From an uncultured Propionimicrobium sp. (GTDB lineage: Bacteria; Actinomycetota; Actinomycetes; Propionibacteriales; Propionibacteriaceae): a stretch of 64,000 nucleotides of DNA. Both the position numbers and the translations under genes were made by a program. The stretch lies in the NCBI GenBank assembly GCA_946221385.1, contig CAMIGX010000003.1, forward strand, positions 124,001 through 188,000, in the 5' to 3' direction. The notes under the pieces are model-generated. The model was not told the origin of the DNA, ran no database searches, and saw only the letters and a list, made by a program, of their open reading frames with translations. Shown piece after piece: positions 1 to 7,565 of the stretch; the first letter of the stretch is position 1; every line of letters begins with the position of its first letter.

Positions 1-1162
1 TCGCGCTAGGAGTGCTGGGGTCGACTCGGGGGGTCAACGTAGGGGGGACGGATGCTGAGCGAGTCAGCGTCACCTCCGCTGTCGGTGGCCGTGTGGGCGT
101 CGAGCTAGGTGTAGTAGGCCGCCAAGTCACCGTGGGTGTTGGGTCTGCTGGGACCGTGATGGTGACGGTAACTCCAGCCGACGGGTTGCTCGATGCGGTC
201 GTCGCAGGCGCGGTTACCGTTGGCGTCGGGGCGACAGTCGGCGACGCCGGAACGGTAACCGTCACGGTCGCGCCAGCGCTTGGCGAGGTCGAAGCAGTGA
301 TGGCAGGCGTCGGCGAAATGCTGGGTGTAGCCGAGCCAGTCACCGTCGCAGAGGGTACGGCAGACGCTGATGCGCTGGGTGACGGCAGCGGCGTCACGAC
401 ATCCTTCGAAGGCGCGGGAATGGCCGTGCTGCTCGAAGCTGCTGGGGTGGGAGTCGTCGGATTTTCGCTTTGCGATGGCGTCGTGAGCGGGGCCGAAGTC
501 GACGGGCTGCTTGGTGCCGGTGGGAGCGATGTCTGAGCAACTGAGGGTTGCGGCGCAGGCTGCGTCGGAGTGGAACGATTGACAGCCGGGTCAGGGCCGG
601 GCTGCGGCGCCGGAATGACGGGCGCTGTCGTCGGTGATTGGGCAGGACGACCATGCTCGATTGCAGGACGTTCCTCGACGTCCGGCAACTGATTTTGCCT
701 CGGCTCGTCGACAGGTTGCTGCTCAGCAATTGGTTGCTCAGCGGGCTGCTGCTCAGCGACAGTGGGCGCGGCCGAGGCTGCTGGCGCGCTCGCCCGTGCG
801 GTTGGCGTCGCATTCGAAGTCGCCGATGCGCTGGCGCTAGGCGAAGGGCTATTTGCCGAAGCTGTGCTCGAGCGGGCAGCCGAAGCGGTCGGCTGGGCGC
901 TGGAATTTGCAGAGCTGCCGGTCTGCACGATGACGGTGGGCTGCGGAGGTTCTTGGTCGCCGCCCTCGTTGAGCAGCATCGAACCGACGACGACACCAGC
1001 GGTCGCAACACCCGCGACGCCCGCAATGCTCAAGCCGACGGTCCAAGCTGTCGCAGTCGATGCGGCCGCGGCGGCGCTGGCGACCGAGTTCGCAGCGAGT
1101 TGCTGGCTGAAGGCGCTGGGCTGTGGTTCGACAGCCTTCAGTTGATCAAAAATGTTGGCCAT
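1..1162 (-). CDS. Membrane-anchored Pro/Ser/Thr-rich protein, 3' end outside window
   Basis: The frame is open from an ATG at 1162 down to base 1 without a stop, so at least 387 residues are present and the C-terminus is missing. The first 25 residues or so are hydrophilic. One membrane segment follows (about residues 36-58, TVGLSIAGVAGVATAGVVV core). All of the rest is low complexity, rich in Pro, Ser, Thr, Ala and Gln, with two imperfect copies of a TVTVTVP-type block near residues 305-345; such tracts usually span the cell wall. The ATG overlaps the stop of the upstream sigma-factor gene by one base (TGATG), so the two are translationally coupled. Genes placed this way often encode anti-sigma factors, but no zinc-binding anti-sigma motif or other recognisable domain is seen in the N-terminus. 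That role is inferred from position only. Confidence 0.7.
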   Translation of the reverse strand, partial: MANIFDQLKAVEPQPSAFSQQLAANSVASAAAAASTATAWTVGLSIAGVAGVATAGVVVGSMLLNEGGDQEPPQPTVIVQTGSSANSSAQPTASAARSSTASANSPSPSASASATSNATPTARASAPAASAAPTVAEQQPAEQPIAEQQPVDEPRQNQLPDVEERPAIEHGRPAQSPTTAPVIPAPQPGPDPAVNRSTPTQPAPQPSVAQTSLPPAPSSPSTSAPLTTPSQSENPTTPTPAASSSTAIPAPSKDVVTPLPSPSASASAVPSATVTGSATPSISPTPAITASTSPSAGATVTVTVPASPTVAPTPTVTAPATTASSNPSAGVTVTITVPADPTPTVTWRPTTPSSTPTRPPTAEVTLTRSASVPPTLTPRVDPSTPSA

Positions 1163-1830
1163 CAGTTCACACCCCCTGCCCTACGCGCTGGCACATGCGA
1201 GCCAGATTTTGCATCTCTAGTCACGGCCCGACGGCCGCGTTTTACGCTGCGCACTTCGGAATCTGCGTCGTTGGCCGGAACGGTCCGCGTCCCGCGGCCC
1301 GGGGCAGCGTCGACGTCATCGTTGGTGACGACGTCGCCAGGCTCGAGCTCGCGCTCAGCCTCTAGATCCATGCGCATCTTCTTTAGGGCACGGTGTGCAG
1401 TCACCCGCACCCAGCTGTCGTCACGACCGAAATCAGCCGCGACATCTGAAACACTGCGATCGTCAAGATAGCGAGCGATGACGATCGAACGTTCAGTCGG
1501 GTTTAACACGCTCATCGCGTTGGCTAGCGAGATTTCCAGATCCAAGCCTTCCCACGGATCGACCGTTTCGGGTTTGAGAACCTCAGCTGGACGCTCGTGG
1601 AAGCTGCGACGACGCGTCATTCCCAGGAAGTGATTGGTCAGGATTGAGTGCAAGTAAGCCGGCTTGTTACTGGCCGCGTCCACCTGACGCCAGCGTTTCA
1701 AAGCGATTTCGGCGGTGTCTTGCACGAGATCCTCAGCAAGCTGCCAGTCGTGGCATAGCAGTAGGGCGCGCCGGAACAATGCTGGGGTCTGCTCCACCAG
1801 CAAGTCCTGATACGTGCCGGGTACGGCCAT
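1162..1830 (-). CDS. SigE-family ECF RNA polymerase sigma factor
   Basis: A 222-residue group 4 (ECF) sigma factor. Region 2 lies at about residues 15-50 (LAEDLVQDTAEIALKRW, core-binding and -10 recognition). Region 4, with its helix-turn-helix, is at about residues 108-155 (LNPTERSIVIARYLDD then SVSDVAADFG). The spacing and the YLDDRSVSDVA pattern resemble the actinobacterial SigE subfamily. After region 4 there is an unusual basic, disordered tail of about 65 residues. The ATG is preceded by AAAGGAAG at a good distance. Its stop overlaps the start of the Pro/Ser/Thr-rich membrane protein, suggesting a sigma/regulator or sigma/target pair. Stimulus unknown. Confidence 0.85.
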   Translation of the reverse strand: MAVPGTYQDLLVEQTPALFRRALLLCHDWQLAEDLVQDTAEIALKRWRQVDAASNKPAYLHSILTNHFLGMTRRRSFHERPAEVLKPETVDPWEGLDLEISLANAMSVLNPTERSIVIARYLDDRSVSDVAADFGRDDSWVRVTAHRALKKMRMDLEAERELEPGDVVTNDDVDAAPGRGTRTVPANDADSEVRSVKRGRRAVTRDAKSGSHVPARRAGGVN

Positions 1831-1931
1831 CGGCTTCCTTTGGGGATAGCGACGGCAGCGCCAAGTTCGTCCAGACGCTGCCCGCTCGAGGGTTCAGCAT
1901 AGACGACTCCAAACCATGTTGCACCGTGGAA

Positions 1932-2098
1932 GTCTGCCGGCCGATGGTTGGTGGGCCGGCAGACACCACGTTCTCCCTAGTGATCATCGAAATGATCACT
2001 TCTCTTCTGTTCCAAGCTTTCGCTTGGAAGTCTTTTGGCGAGGCTAGGCCGATTCCCCCGATATCGACCTAGCTTTCGCCTGTTGGCTGTTTCCAGCC
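1932..2098. other. Cluster of inverted repeats in long intergenic region
   Basis: Between the sigma factor (starts 1830, minus) and ileS (2593, plus) there are 762 bases with no convincing gene. Perfect inverted repeats follow each other here: an 11-bp stem 1932-1942/1954-1964; a 9-bp stem 1979-1987/1992-2000 (AGTGATCAT, CGAA loop); an 8-bp stem 2010-2017/2022-2029; a 6-bp stem 2043-2048/2068-2073; and a 5-bp stem 2085-2089/2094-2098. None is followed by a classic T-run. They could be operators, a structured leader or a small RNA. The rest of the stretch (2183-2592) is less GC-rich and holds only a weak ORF. Confidence 0.5.
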
Positions 2099-2239
2099 GG
2101 TGACCCGGATCCCCCGAACCAGGTCGTGGTTGGCGCTCATTGTCTCCCATTCGAAGACTCTGGAGAACTTCCCCAAGTTGGGCTTTTCAACCCCGCCGAC
2201 TAGTAGACGCATCGGGGGCTACAAAGCGTTACAAGAAAC

Positions 2240-2596
2240 TTGAAGAATTCTTTCGACGCCGACGAACACGCGGCTCGACGGCCGCCTTCATTATCGAATC
2301 GACAAGGGAAAATGCTGCAACTTGCGCATCGATCGGCGGCGAAAATTTTGTTCAAGTACGGTGCCGTTAAATCTGATGCGGAGATACTGAATTGCTCTGA
2401 CTCGGCTGTCAGCCAGCGTCTTTCGAGTCCAGAGCATGAGTCAATGGCCATTGCGAGTTTTGCGCTAAATGAATCGTCGGTGCGCTCCGCAGCCGGTCCA
2501 GGCGTCGGAATCTCATCGGGCACTGCCGACGAAGTTCACCGGCAAGATCGAGCGCCGAAGCTGTCAGCGGCGATTGATATGCTGGGCAGGCCATGA
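2240..2596 (+). CDS. Doubtful 118-residue hypothetical ORF ahead of ileS
   Basis: TTG-initiated frame of 118 residues whose TGA overlaps the ileS ATG by four bases (ATGA). The overlap is the main argument for it being real. Against it: no good ribosome binding site, atypical codons (ATA, AAT, TCT) compared with neighbours, and no recognisable domain. It may simply be an open frame in the ileS leader region. Confidence 0.2.
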   Translation: MKNSFDADEHAARRPPSLSNRQGKMLQLAHRSAAKILFKYGAVKSDAEILNCSDSAVSQRLSSPEHESMAIASFALNESSVRSAAGPGVGISSGTADEVHRQDRAPKLSAAIDMLGRP

Positions 2597-5500
2597 CCGA
2601 CGTGCAAAATTCACTTCCGGAATCTGACGGAATGTACCGCAAGGTACCCGCGCAACTCGACCTAGCCGAACTCGACCACGGGGTGCTCGATTTCTGGGCC
2701 GCGAATGACACCTTCCAGCGCAGCTGGCAGGCGAGCGCTGACGGCGATCCGTGGACCTTCTTCGAGGGCCCGCCGACCGCTAACGGCTACCCCGGCACGC
2801 ATCACATTGAGGCGCGCGTCTTCAAAGACATCTTCCCGCGCTTCAAGACGATGCAAGGCCGTCGCGTCGACCGCAAAGCGGGCTGGGACTGCCATGGTCT
2901 GCCCGTGGAGTTGGCAGTCGAAAAGGAACTCGGCATCGATCACAAGTCGCAGATCGAGGAATACGGCATTGCTGAGTTCAACGAGCGTTGCCGCGAATCG
3001 GTGCAACGACACGTCGACGAATTCAAGACGCTCACCGAGCGAATGGGCTACTGGGTCAACCTTGACGAGGCCTATTGGACGCTGGATCCGGCCTATGTCG
3101 AATCCGAATGGTGGGCGCTCAAGCAGATCTTTGACGCGGGGCTCTTGGTCGAGGACTATCGCGTCGCGCCCTATTGCCCCAAGGATCAGACCGCGTTGAG
3201 CGATCACGAGGTCGCTCAAGGCTATGAGGACATCGTCGACCCGTCGGTCTACGTGCGCTTCCCGCTGACCAGTGGACCCTGGCAGGACACCGACTTGCTG
3301 GTGTGGACGACCACGCCGTGGACGCTGGTGTCCAACTCGGCGGTCGCTGTCCATCCCGAGGTTGAGTACGTCCGCGCCGTCAATGGCGAGCAGTCTTTCG
3401 TCATCGCTCGGCCGCTGCTGGAGCAGGTTTTGGGTGAAGGCTGGGAGATCGTCGACTCGATCACTGGCGCCCAGATGGAACGCTGGACCTATCAGCGTCC
3501 ACTGGAATGGGTCAGCTTTGAAGGTGACGCGCACTTTGTGGTGCTGGCTGATTACGTCACCACCGAGGACGGCACCGGTCTGGTGCACCAAGCGCCCGCG
3601 TTTGGCGCCGATGACATGGCGGTCTGCCGTCGCTATGGCATCGAATTCGTCAATCCGATCTTGGCCGACGGCACCTTCGCGCCCGGTACGCCGCAGGTCG
3701 AGGGCATATTCTTCCGCTCGGCGAACAAGGTCGTCGTGCCGTGGCTCGAAGAGCACGGGCTGCTGTTTCGCGAGCTCGCCTACGAGCACGCCTACCCGCA
3801 CTGCTGGCGCTGCCACACCTCGCTGATCTATTACGCGATGCCCAGCTGGTATATCCGCACCACCCAGATCGCTGACGCGCTCAACCGCGAAAACGAAGCC
3901 ACTAATTGGTACCCCGAGCACATCAAACACGGCCGCTACGGCGACTGGCTGAATAACAATGTCGATTGGGCGCTGTCGCGCAGTCGCTATTGGGGCACAC
4001 CGTTGCCGATTTGGCGCAATGACGAGGACCCTTCGCAACTGGTCTGCGTCGGCTCGCGCGCCGAGCTGGGCGAATTGGCCGGCTTGGATCTGCACGATCT
4101 CGACCCGCATCGGCCCTTCGTCGACGACATCACATTCACCCTGCCTGGCGTGCCGGGCACCTTCCGGCGCGTGCCAGAAGTCATCGACGCCTGGTTCGAC
4201 TCGGGATCAATGCCATTCGCGCAATGGGGCTATCCCTATGTCGAAGGCTCGAAGGAGAAATTCGAGCAGCACTATCCGGCCGATTTCATCTGCGAGGCGA
4301 TCGACCAGACCCGTGGCTGGTTCTACACGCTGATGGCGGTCGGGACGCTCGTGTTTGACCAATCGAGCTATCGAAATGTGCTTTGTCTAGGCCATATCCT
4401 CGCCGAGGATGGCCGCAAGATGAGCAAGCACCTGGGCAATATTCTCGAGCCCATCCCGCTGATGGAACAGCACGGCGCTGACGCGGTGCGCTGGTTCATG
4501 GCCTGCTCGGGTTCGCCCTGGTCGGCTCGTCGCGTCGGGCACGCGGCGCTGCAGGAGACCGTCCGCAAGGTGCTGTTGACCTATTGGAATACCGTCGCCT
4601 TCCACTCGCTGTATACCCGAGCCAACGGCTGGCGTCCGGCCGGCGATGCGCCGGCCGTCGCTGAGCGGCATGTCTTGGACCGCTGGTTGATGTCCGCGAC
4701 GCAGCAGTTGATTCTCGACGTCACCAACGATCTGGAGAATTTCGACACCCAGCATGCCGGCGCGCTGCTGCAGGGCTTCATCGACGATCTATCCAATTGG
4801 TACGTGCGGCGATCGCGTCGCCGCTTCTGGGATGGCGATCCGTCAGCGCTTTGGACGTTGCACGAGACGCTCAACTCGTTGACGCGTCTGCTGGCGCCAA
4901 TTACGCCGTTTATCGCCGAGCGGGTCTGGCAAGACCTCTTCGTGCCCACTGATCCGGCTGGCCTCGATTCGGTGCACCTGGCCAGCTGGCCTGCCGCCGA
5001 ACCGGCTTTGATCGATCCGCACCTAAATGTCGCGATGGCCTTGACCCGCGACCTGGTTGAGTTGGGTCGTTCGGCGCGTGCCGAGGCGCAGGTCAAGACT
5101 CGTCAGCCACTTTCGCGGGCGTTGATCGGCTCGGCTGCGCTAGCGCAACTCAATGACGAGCTGATAGCGGAGATCAAGGCGGAGTTGAACGTCGGCGCCG
5201 TCGACAGTTTTTCCTCGGCAGGCGACTTGGTCGACTATTCAGCGAAGGCCAATTTCCGCTCGCTCGGCAAGCGCTACGGCAAGCAGACGCCGATCGTCGC
5301 CCAAGCCGTCGCGGATGCTGACGCAGCCCGGCTAGCCGCCGAGCTGAGCGCTAGCGGCAAGACGTCCGTCGACGTCGCGGAGATCGGCAATGTCGAGCTG
5401 ACTAGCGAGGACGTCTTCATCACCGAGCGGCCACGCGAAGGCTGGAGCGTCATGGAACAAGACGGCCAGACCATCGCGCTGGACCTCGAACTCAGCCCTG

Positions 5501-5757
5501 AGCTGGTCCGTGCTGGTTTGGCGCGCGAAGCGATTCGTTTCATCCAAGAGACCCGCAAGGGCTCCGGCTTAGACGTCAGCGACCGCATCTCGCTGCTCTG
5601 GTCGGCCGCGGACGACGAATTGGCCGACGCCATCAGCCAGCACGCCGAACTGATTGCGTCCGAAGTCTTGGCGACATCCATGACGCGAACCGAGCAGCTC
5701 GAAGACGCCAATCATGACGAAGACCTCGGCCTGAGCATTCGGATCGCAAAAGCCTGA
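2593..5757 (+). CDS. ileS: Isoleucyl-tRNA synthetase, class 2 (eukaryote-like) type
   Basis: Charges tRNA-Ile with isoleucine and edits misacylated valine. The 1054-residue length is normal for the actinobacterial/eukaryote-like form. The HIGH-type motif is PPTANGYPGTHH (residues 60-71). A Cys pair occurs in the insertion (HCWRCHTS, about residue 402). The KMSKS loop reads KMSKH (609-613), followed by LGN. The C-terminal anticodon-binding part is complete. Forms of IleRS with KMSKH are known as type 2 and are generally poorly inhibited by mupirocin. No T-box consensus is visible upstream. The gene stands alone; the next gene begins 248 bases later behind its own ribosome binding site. Confidence 0.97.
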   Translation: MTDVQNSLPESDGMYRKVPAQLDLAELDHGVLDFWAANDTFQRSWQASADGDPWTFFEGPPTANGYPGTHHIEARVFKDIFPRFKTMQGRRVDRKAGWDCHGLPVELAVEKELGIDHKSQIEEYGIAEFNERCRESVQRHVDEFKTLTERMGYWVNLDEAYWTLDPAYVESEWWALKQIFDAGLLVEDYRVAPYCPKDQTALSDHEVAQGYEDIVDPSVYVRFPLTSGPWQDTDLLVWTTTPWTLVSNSAVAVHPEVEYVRAVNGEQSFVIARPLLEQVLGEGWEIVDSITGAQMERWTYQRPLEWVSFEGDAHFVVLADYVTTEDGTGLVHQAPAFGADDMAVCRRYGIEFVNPILADGTFAPGTPQVEGIFFRSANKVVVPWLEEHGLLFRELAYEHAYPHCWRCHTSLIYYAMPSWYIRTTQIADALNRENEATNWYPEHIKHGRYGDWLNNNVDWALSRSRYWGTPLPIWRNDEDPSQLVCVGSRAELGELAGLDLHDLDPHRPFVDDITFTLPGVPGTFRRVPEVIDAWFDSGSMPFAQWGYPYVEGSKEKFEQHYPADFICEAIDQTRGWFYTLMAVGTLVFDQSSYRNVLCLGHILAEDGRKMSKHLGNILEPIPLMEQHGADAVRWFMACSGSPWSARRVGHAALQETVRKVLLTYWNTVAFHSLYTRANGWRPAGDAPAVAERHVLDRWLMSATQQLILDVTNDLENFDTQHAGALLQGFIDDLSNWYVRRSRRRFWDGDPSALWTLHETLNSLTRLLAPITPFIAERVWQDLFVPTDPAGLDSVHLASWPAAEPALIDPHLNVAMALTRDLVELGRSARAEAQVKTRQPLSRALIGSAALAQLNDELIAEIKAELNVGAVDSFSSAGDLVDYSAKANFRSLGKRYGKQTPIVAQAVADADAARLAAELSASGKTSVDVAEIGNVELTSEDVFITERPREGWSVMEQDGQTIALDLELSPELVRAGLAREAIRFIQETRKGSGLDVSDRISLLWSAADDELADAISQHAELIASEVLATSMTRTEQLEDANHDEDLGLSIRIAKA

Positions 5758-6005
5758 CCCAGCTCTCGTCAGGGATCCGGCAGGGGACAGGCCGAGTGCC
5801 GAGAGCTTTCCTGACCAGGTCGGCCACCGTCACTTGCGCAACCGTCCTGCCGCCCTGCCCTAGTTTCGATAGTTGGCAAAGATCGGCAACCCGAATGCAA
5901 GGGCTCACGCCGCGGCACGCTAATGTCGAAGCAGTGCTTGAGCTCGAAGGATTTCGGGTAACGAATTCGCCCACAGCTAGCTGAGTAGTGGGATAAGGAG
6001 AACCA

Positions 6006-6800
6006 ATGATTTCCTACTTGACCGACATGGACGGCGTCCTCCACAAAGAAGGCGCAGTTATTCCGGGAGCCGACGAATTCATCTCGACGTTGCGCTCCAA
6101 CGACATCCCCTTCATGGTGTTGACGAACAATTCGATTCAAACGCCTCGGGATCTCTCAGCGAAGTTGGTCCGCATGGGCCTGCATATCGAGCCCGAGCGG
6201 ATCTGGACGTCTGCGACTGCAGCGGCCCGTTTCCTCTCCCAGCAGGCTGGCCAAGCCACCGCCTATGTGATCGGTGAAGCCGGTTTGACCACCGCCTTGC
6301 ATGAAATCGGGTGGGTGTTGACCGATGCGGATCCGGATTTCGTCGTCCTAGGCGAGACCCGTACCTATTCTTTTGAAGCGATCGCGACTGCGGCGAACCT
6401 GATCATGGGTGGCGCTCGCTTCATCGCGACTAATCCTGACGTCACTGGCCCTGGCCCCCACGGGGTGCTGCCCGCGACGGGAGCCGTCGCTGCAATGATC
6501 TCCGAAGTCACCGGCAAGCGCCCGTACTACGTCGGCAAGCCCAACCCGGTCATGATGCGCACCGCGCTCAACCACATCGGGGCCCACTCGGAGCGGACGG
6601 TCATGATCGGTGACCGGATGGATACTGACGTCAAAGCTGGACTAGAAGCAGGCATGCGCACGATCCTGGTACGTACCGGTATATCCGATGACGCTGAAGT
6701 TTGGCGCTACCCATTCCGTCCCAGCATCATCATGGATTCCATCGCTGAGCTGGTCAGCAAGGTGCACGATCCTTTCGGCGACGGTGCCTACGCTGACTAA
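6006..6800 (+). CDS. HAD-superfamily (class IIA, NagD-like) phosphatase
   Basis: A 264-residue HAD phosphohydrolase. Motif I is DMDGVL (Asp7 nucleophile, Asp9 acid/base), motif II LTNNS (about residue 39), motif III the lysine of VGKPNP (about 177), and motif IV GDRMDTD (about 198). The cap between motifs II and III marks subclass IIA (NagD/4-nitrophenylphosphatase type). The substrate cannot be told from sequence; relatives act on sugar or nucleotide phosphates. A strong AAGGAG precedes the ATG by six bases. The gene is monocistronic and converges with a broken AAA ATPase gene whose remnant begins just beyond its stop. Confidence 0.9.
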   Translation: MISYLTDMDGVLHKEGAVIPGADEFISTLRSNDIPFMVLTNNSIQTPRDLSAKLVRMGLHIEPERIWTSATAAARFLSQQAGQATAYVIGEAGLTTALHEIGWVLTDADPDFVVLGETRTYSFEAIATAANLIMGGARFIATNPDVTGPGPHGVLPATGAVAAMISEVTGKRPYYVGKPNPVMMRTALNHIGAHSERTVMIGDRMDTDVKAGLEAGMRTILVRTGISDDAEVWRYPFRPSIIMDSIAELVSKVHDPFGDGAYAD

Positions 6801-7197
6801 ATTTCGCAGACCTAAGCAACACCGGATCTTTGAAAAAGGGATCATTGCCGTTTGGAATCGGCAGCCCGACGTCGAGTACATAGCTGAATTCGTCAGCGGC
6901 GAAACCCAGCGAGAGGCTGACTGGCTTCTTGCGTGGCCCGCCTTGGACTGGCGTCTCACCGCGCAACATTGCGCCGCTGATCTTTTCCGGGCCCGCCCAT
7001 AGCAATGAATCGAGGCCGCCGTCACGAGCCATCGCGGCGACCATGTCGCCGTGCGCGGCACGACTCAGGAGTTGCATCGCGCGATAAATATTGGATTTGC
7101 CAGAGCCGTTCGGCCCAGTGATGACGGTGATCCGGCCCAGCGGCATGACCAGATCCGCCAGCGAGCGAAAGCCGTGCGCAGCGAAGGTCCTGATCAT
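6754..7197 (-). pseudogene. Truncated AAA-family ATPase (COG4637-like), N-terminal part only
   Basis: The 147-residue frame starts like a RecF/SMC-type single-domain ATPase: IRTFAAHGFRSLADLVMPLG, then Walker A GPNGSGKS at residues 28-35, then an MQLLSRAAHGD helix and an ALREGGL/LWAGPE-like segment. Full proteins of this family are about 370-400 residues and carry a signature motif, Walker B and D-loop. All of these are missing here. Family-like sequence stops near residue 125 (about base 6822), next to the stop of the HAD gene, and the last 20 or so residues are a random basic tail that overlaps the HAD gene. A deletion or rearrangement has probably removed about two thirds of the gene. Confidence 0.75.
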
Positions 7198-7287
7198 GAT
7201 TGCAGGCTATCGGCTAGGGCTGACATTCTTCGTGCTCAGCCGTTAGCAGAGCGCTAGGCGAACGGCTGGACGGTTCAGGTAACAGAC

Positions 7288-7308
7288 GGCGTCCACAAAA
7301 TGGACGCC
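7288..7308. repeat. 8-bp perfect inverted repeat upstream of the cysK leader
   Basis: GGCGTCCA (7288-7295) and TGGACGCC (7301-7308) are separated by CAAAA. It lies 26 bases before the -10 box of the cysK leader, so it could be a repressor/activator operator for that promoter, or part of the upstream region of the truncated ATPase gene on the other strand. No T-run follows. Confidence 0.4.
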
Positions 7309-7333
7309 ATCATCCGGGGCGCGCGAGTTGGCG

Positions 7334-7339
7334 TAAATT
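7334..7339 (+). promoter_or_regulatory. Probable -10 box of the cysK leader transcript
   Basis: TAAATT lies 7 bases before the ATG at 7347, preceded by a TGG-type extension. Transcription would start at or very near that ATG, giving a leaderless mRNA. There is no clear -35 hexamer at the expected distance, which is common in actinobacteria. Confidence 0.5.
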
Positions 7340-7346
7340 AATGGGT

Positions 7347-7415
7347 ATGCACACTAAGGCTTTCTACCCGTCGGTTCTCGACGAACGCCTCGTCATGTGC
7401 TGCATGTGTCGCTGA
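7347..7415 (+). CDS. Cysteine-rich leader peptide upstream of cysK
   Basis: A 22-codon ORF starting MHTKAFYPSV and ending with MCCMCR before TGA. Three of the last five residues are cysteine (TGC TGC ATG TGT). An in-frame ATG at 7341 is a second possible start. With a -10 box seven bases upstream it is probably leaderless. Mycobacteria are known to use leaderless short ORFs with cysteine runs as cysteine-responsive attenuators of sulfur genes, and this ORF has the same design and sits 150 bases before cysK. Between the two there is a 6-bp hairpin (7475-7480/7484-7489) and a GGTTC (7490-7494) that could pair with GAACC in the cysK ribosome binding site (7558-7562). The function is inferred. 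Confidence 0.7.
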   Translation: MHTKAFYPSVLDERLVMCCMCR

Positions 7416-7565
7416 CCAATCGACGGCCAGCGAATTCTCGGTCGCATGTCGCGGCTTGAAGTGTTTCCAGTTCGTCGGGCATCGCCCGAGGTTCGACTGC
7501 GTCGCCAGAAGTAAATCGAAAAACTCCACCGACGAAATCCCGTCAAGCTATCCAAAGGAACCGAA

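Noticed and set aside
1831..2592. A T-box riboswitch for ileS
   Set aside because: Actinobacterial ileS often has one, and the region is structured, but I could not find the GGTGGNACC-type T-box sequence near the start, only a loose look-alike around 1947-1970.
5796..5984. 62-codon ORF between ileS and the HAD gene
   Set aside because: No ribosome binding site, atypical composition and no domain; it lies in a normal intergenic gap.
7338..7555. Minus-strand ORFs opposite the cysK leader
   Set aside because: They are antisense to the leader peptide, overlap each other, and show no coding signal.
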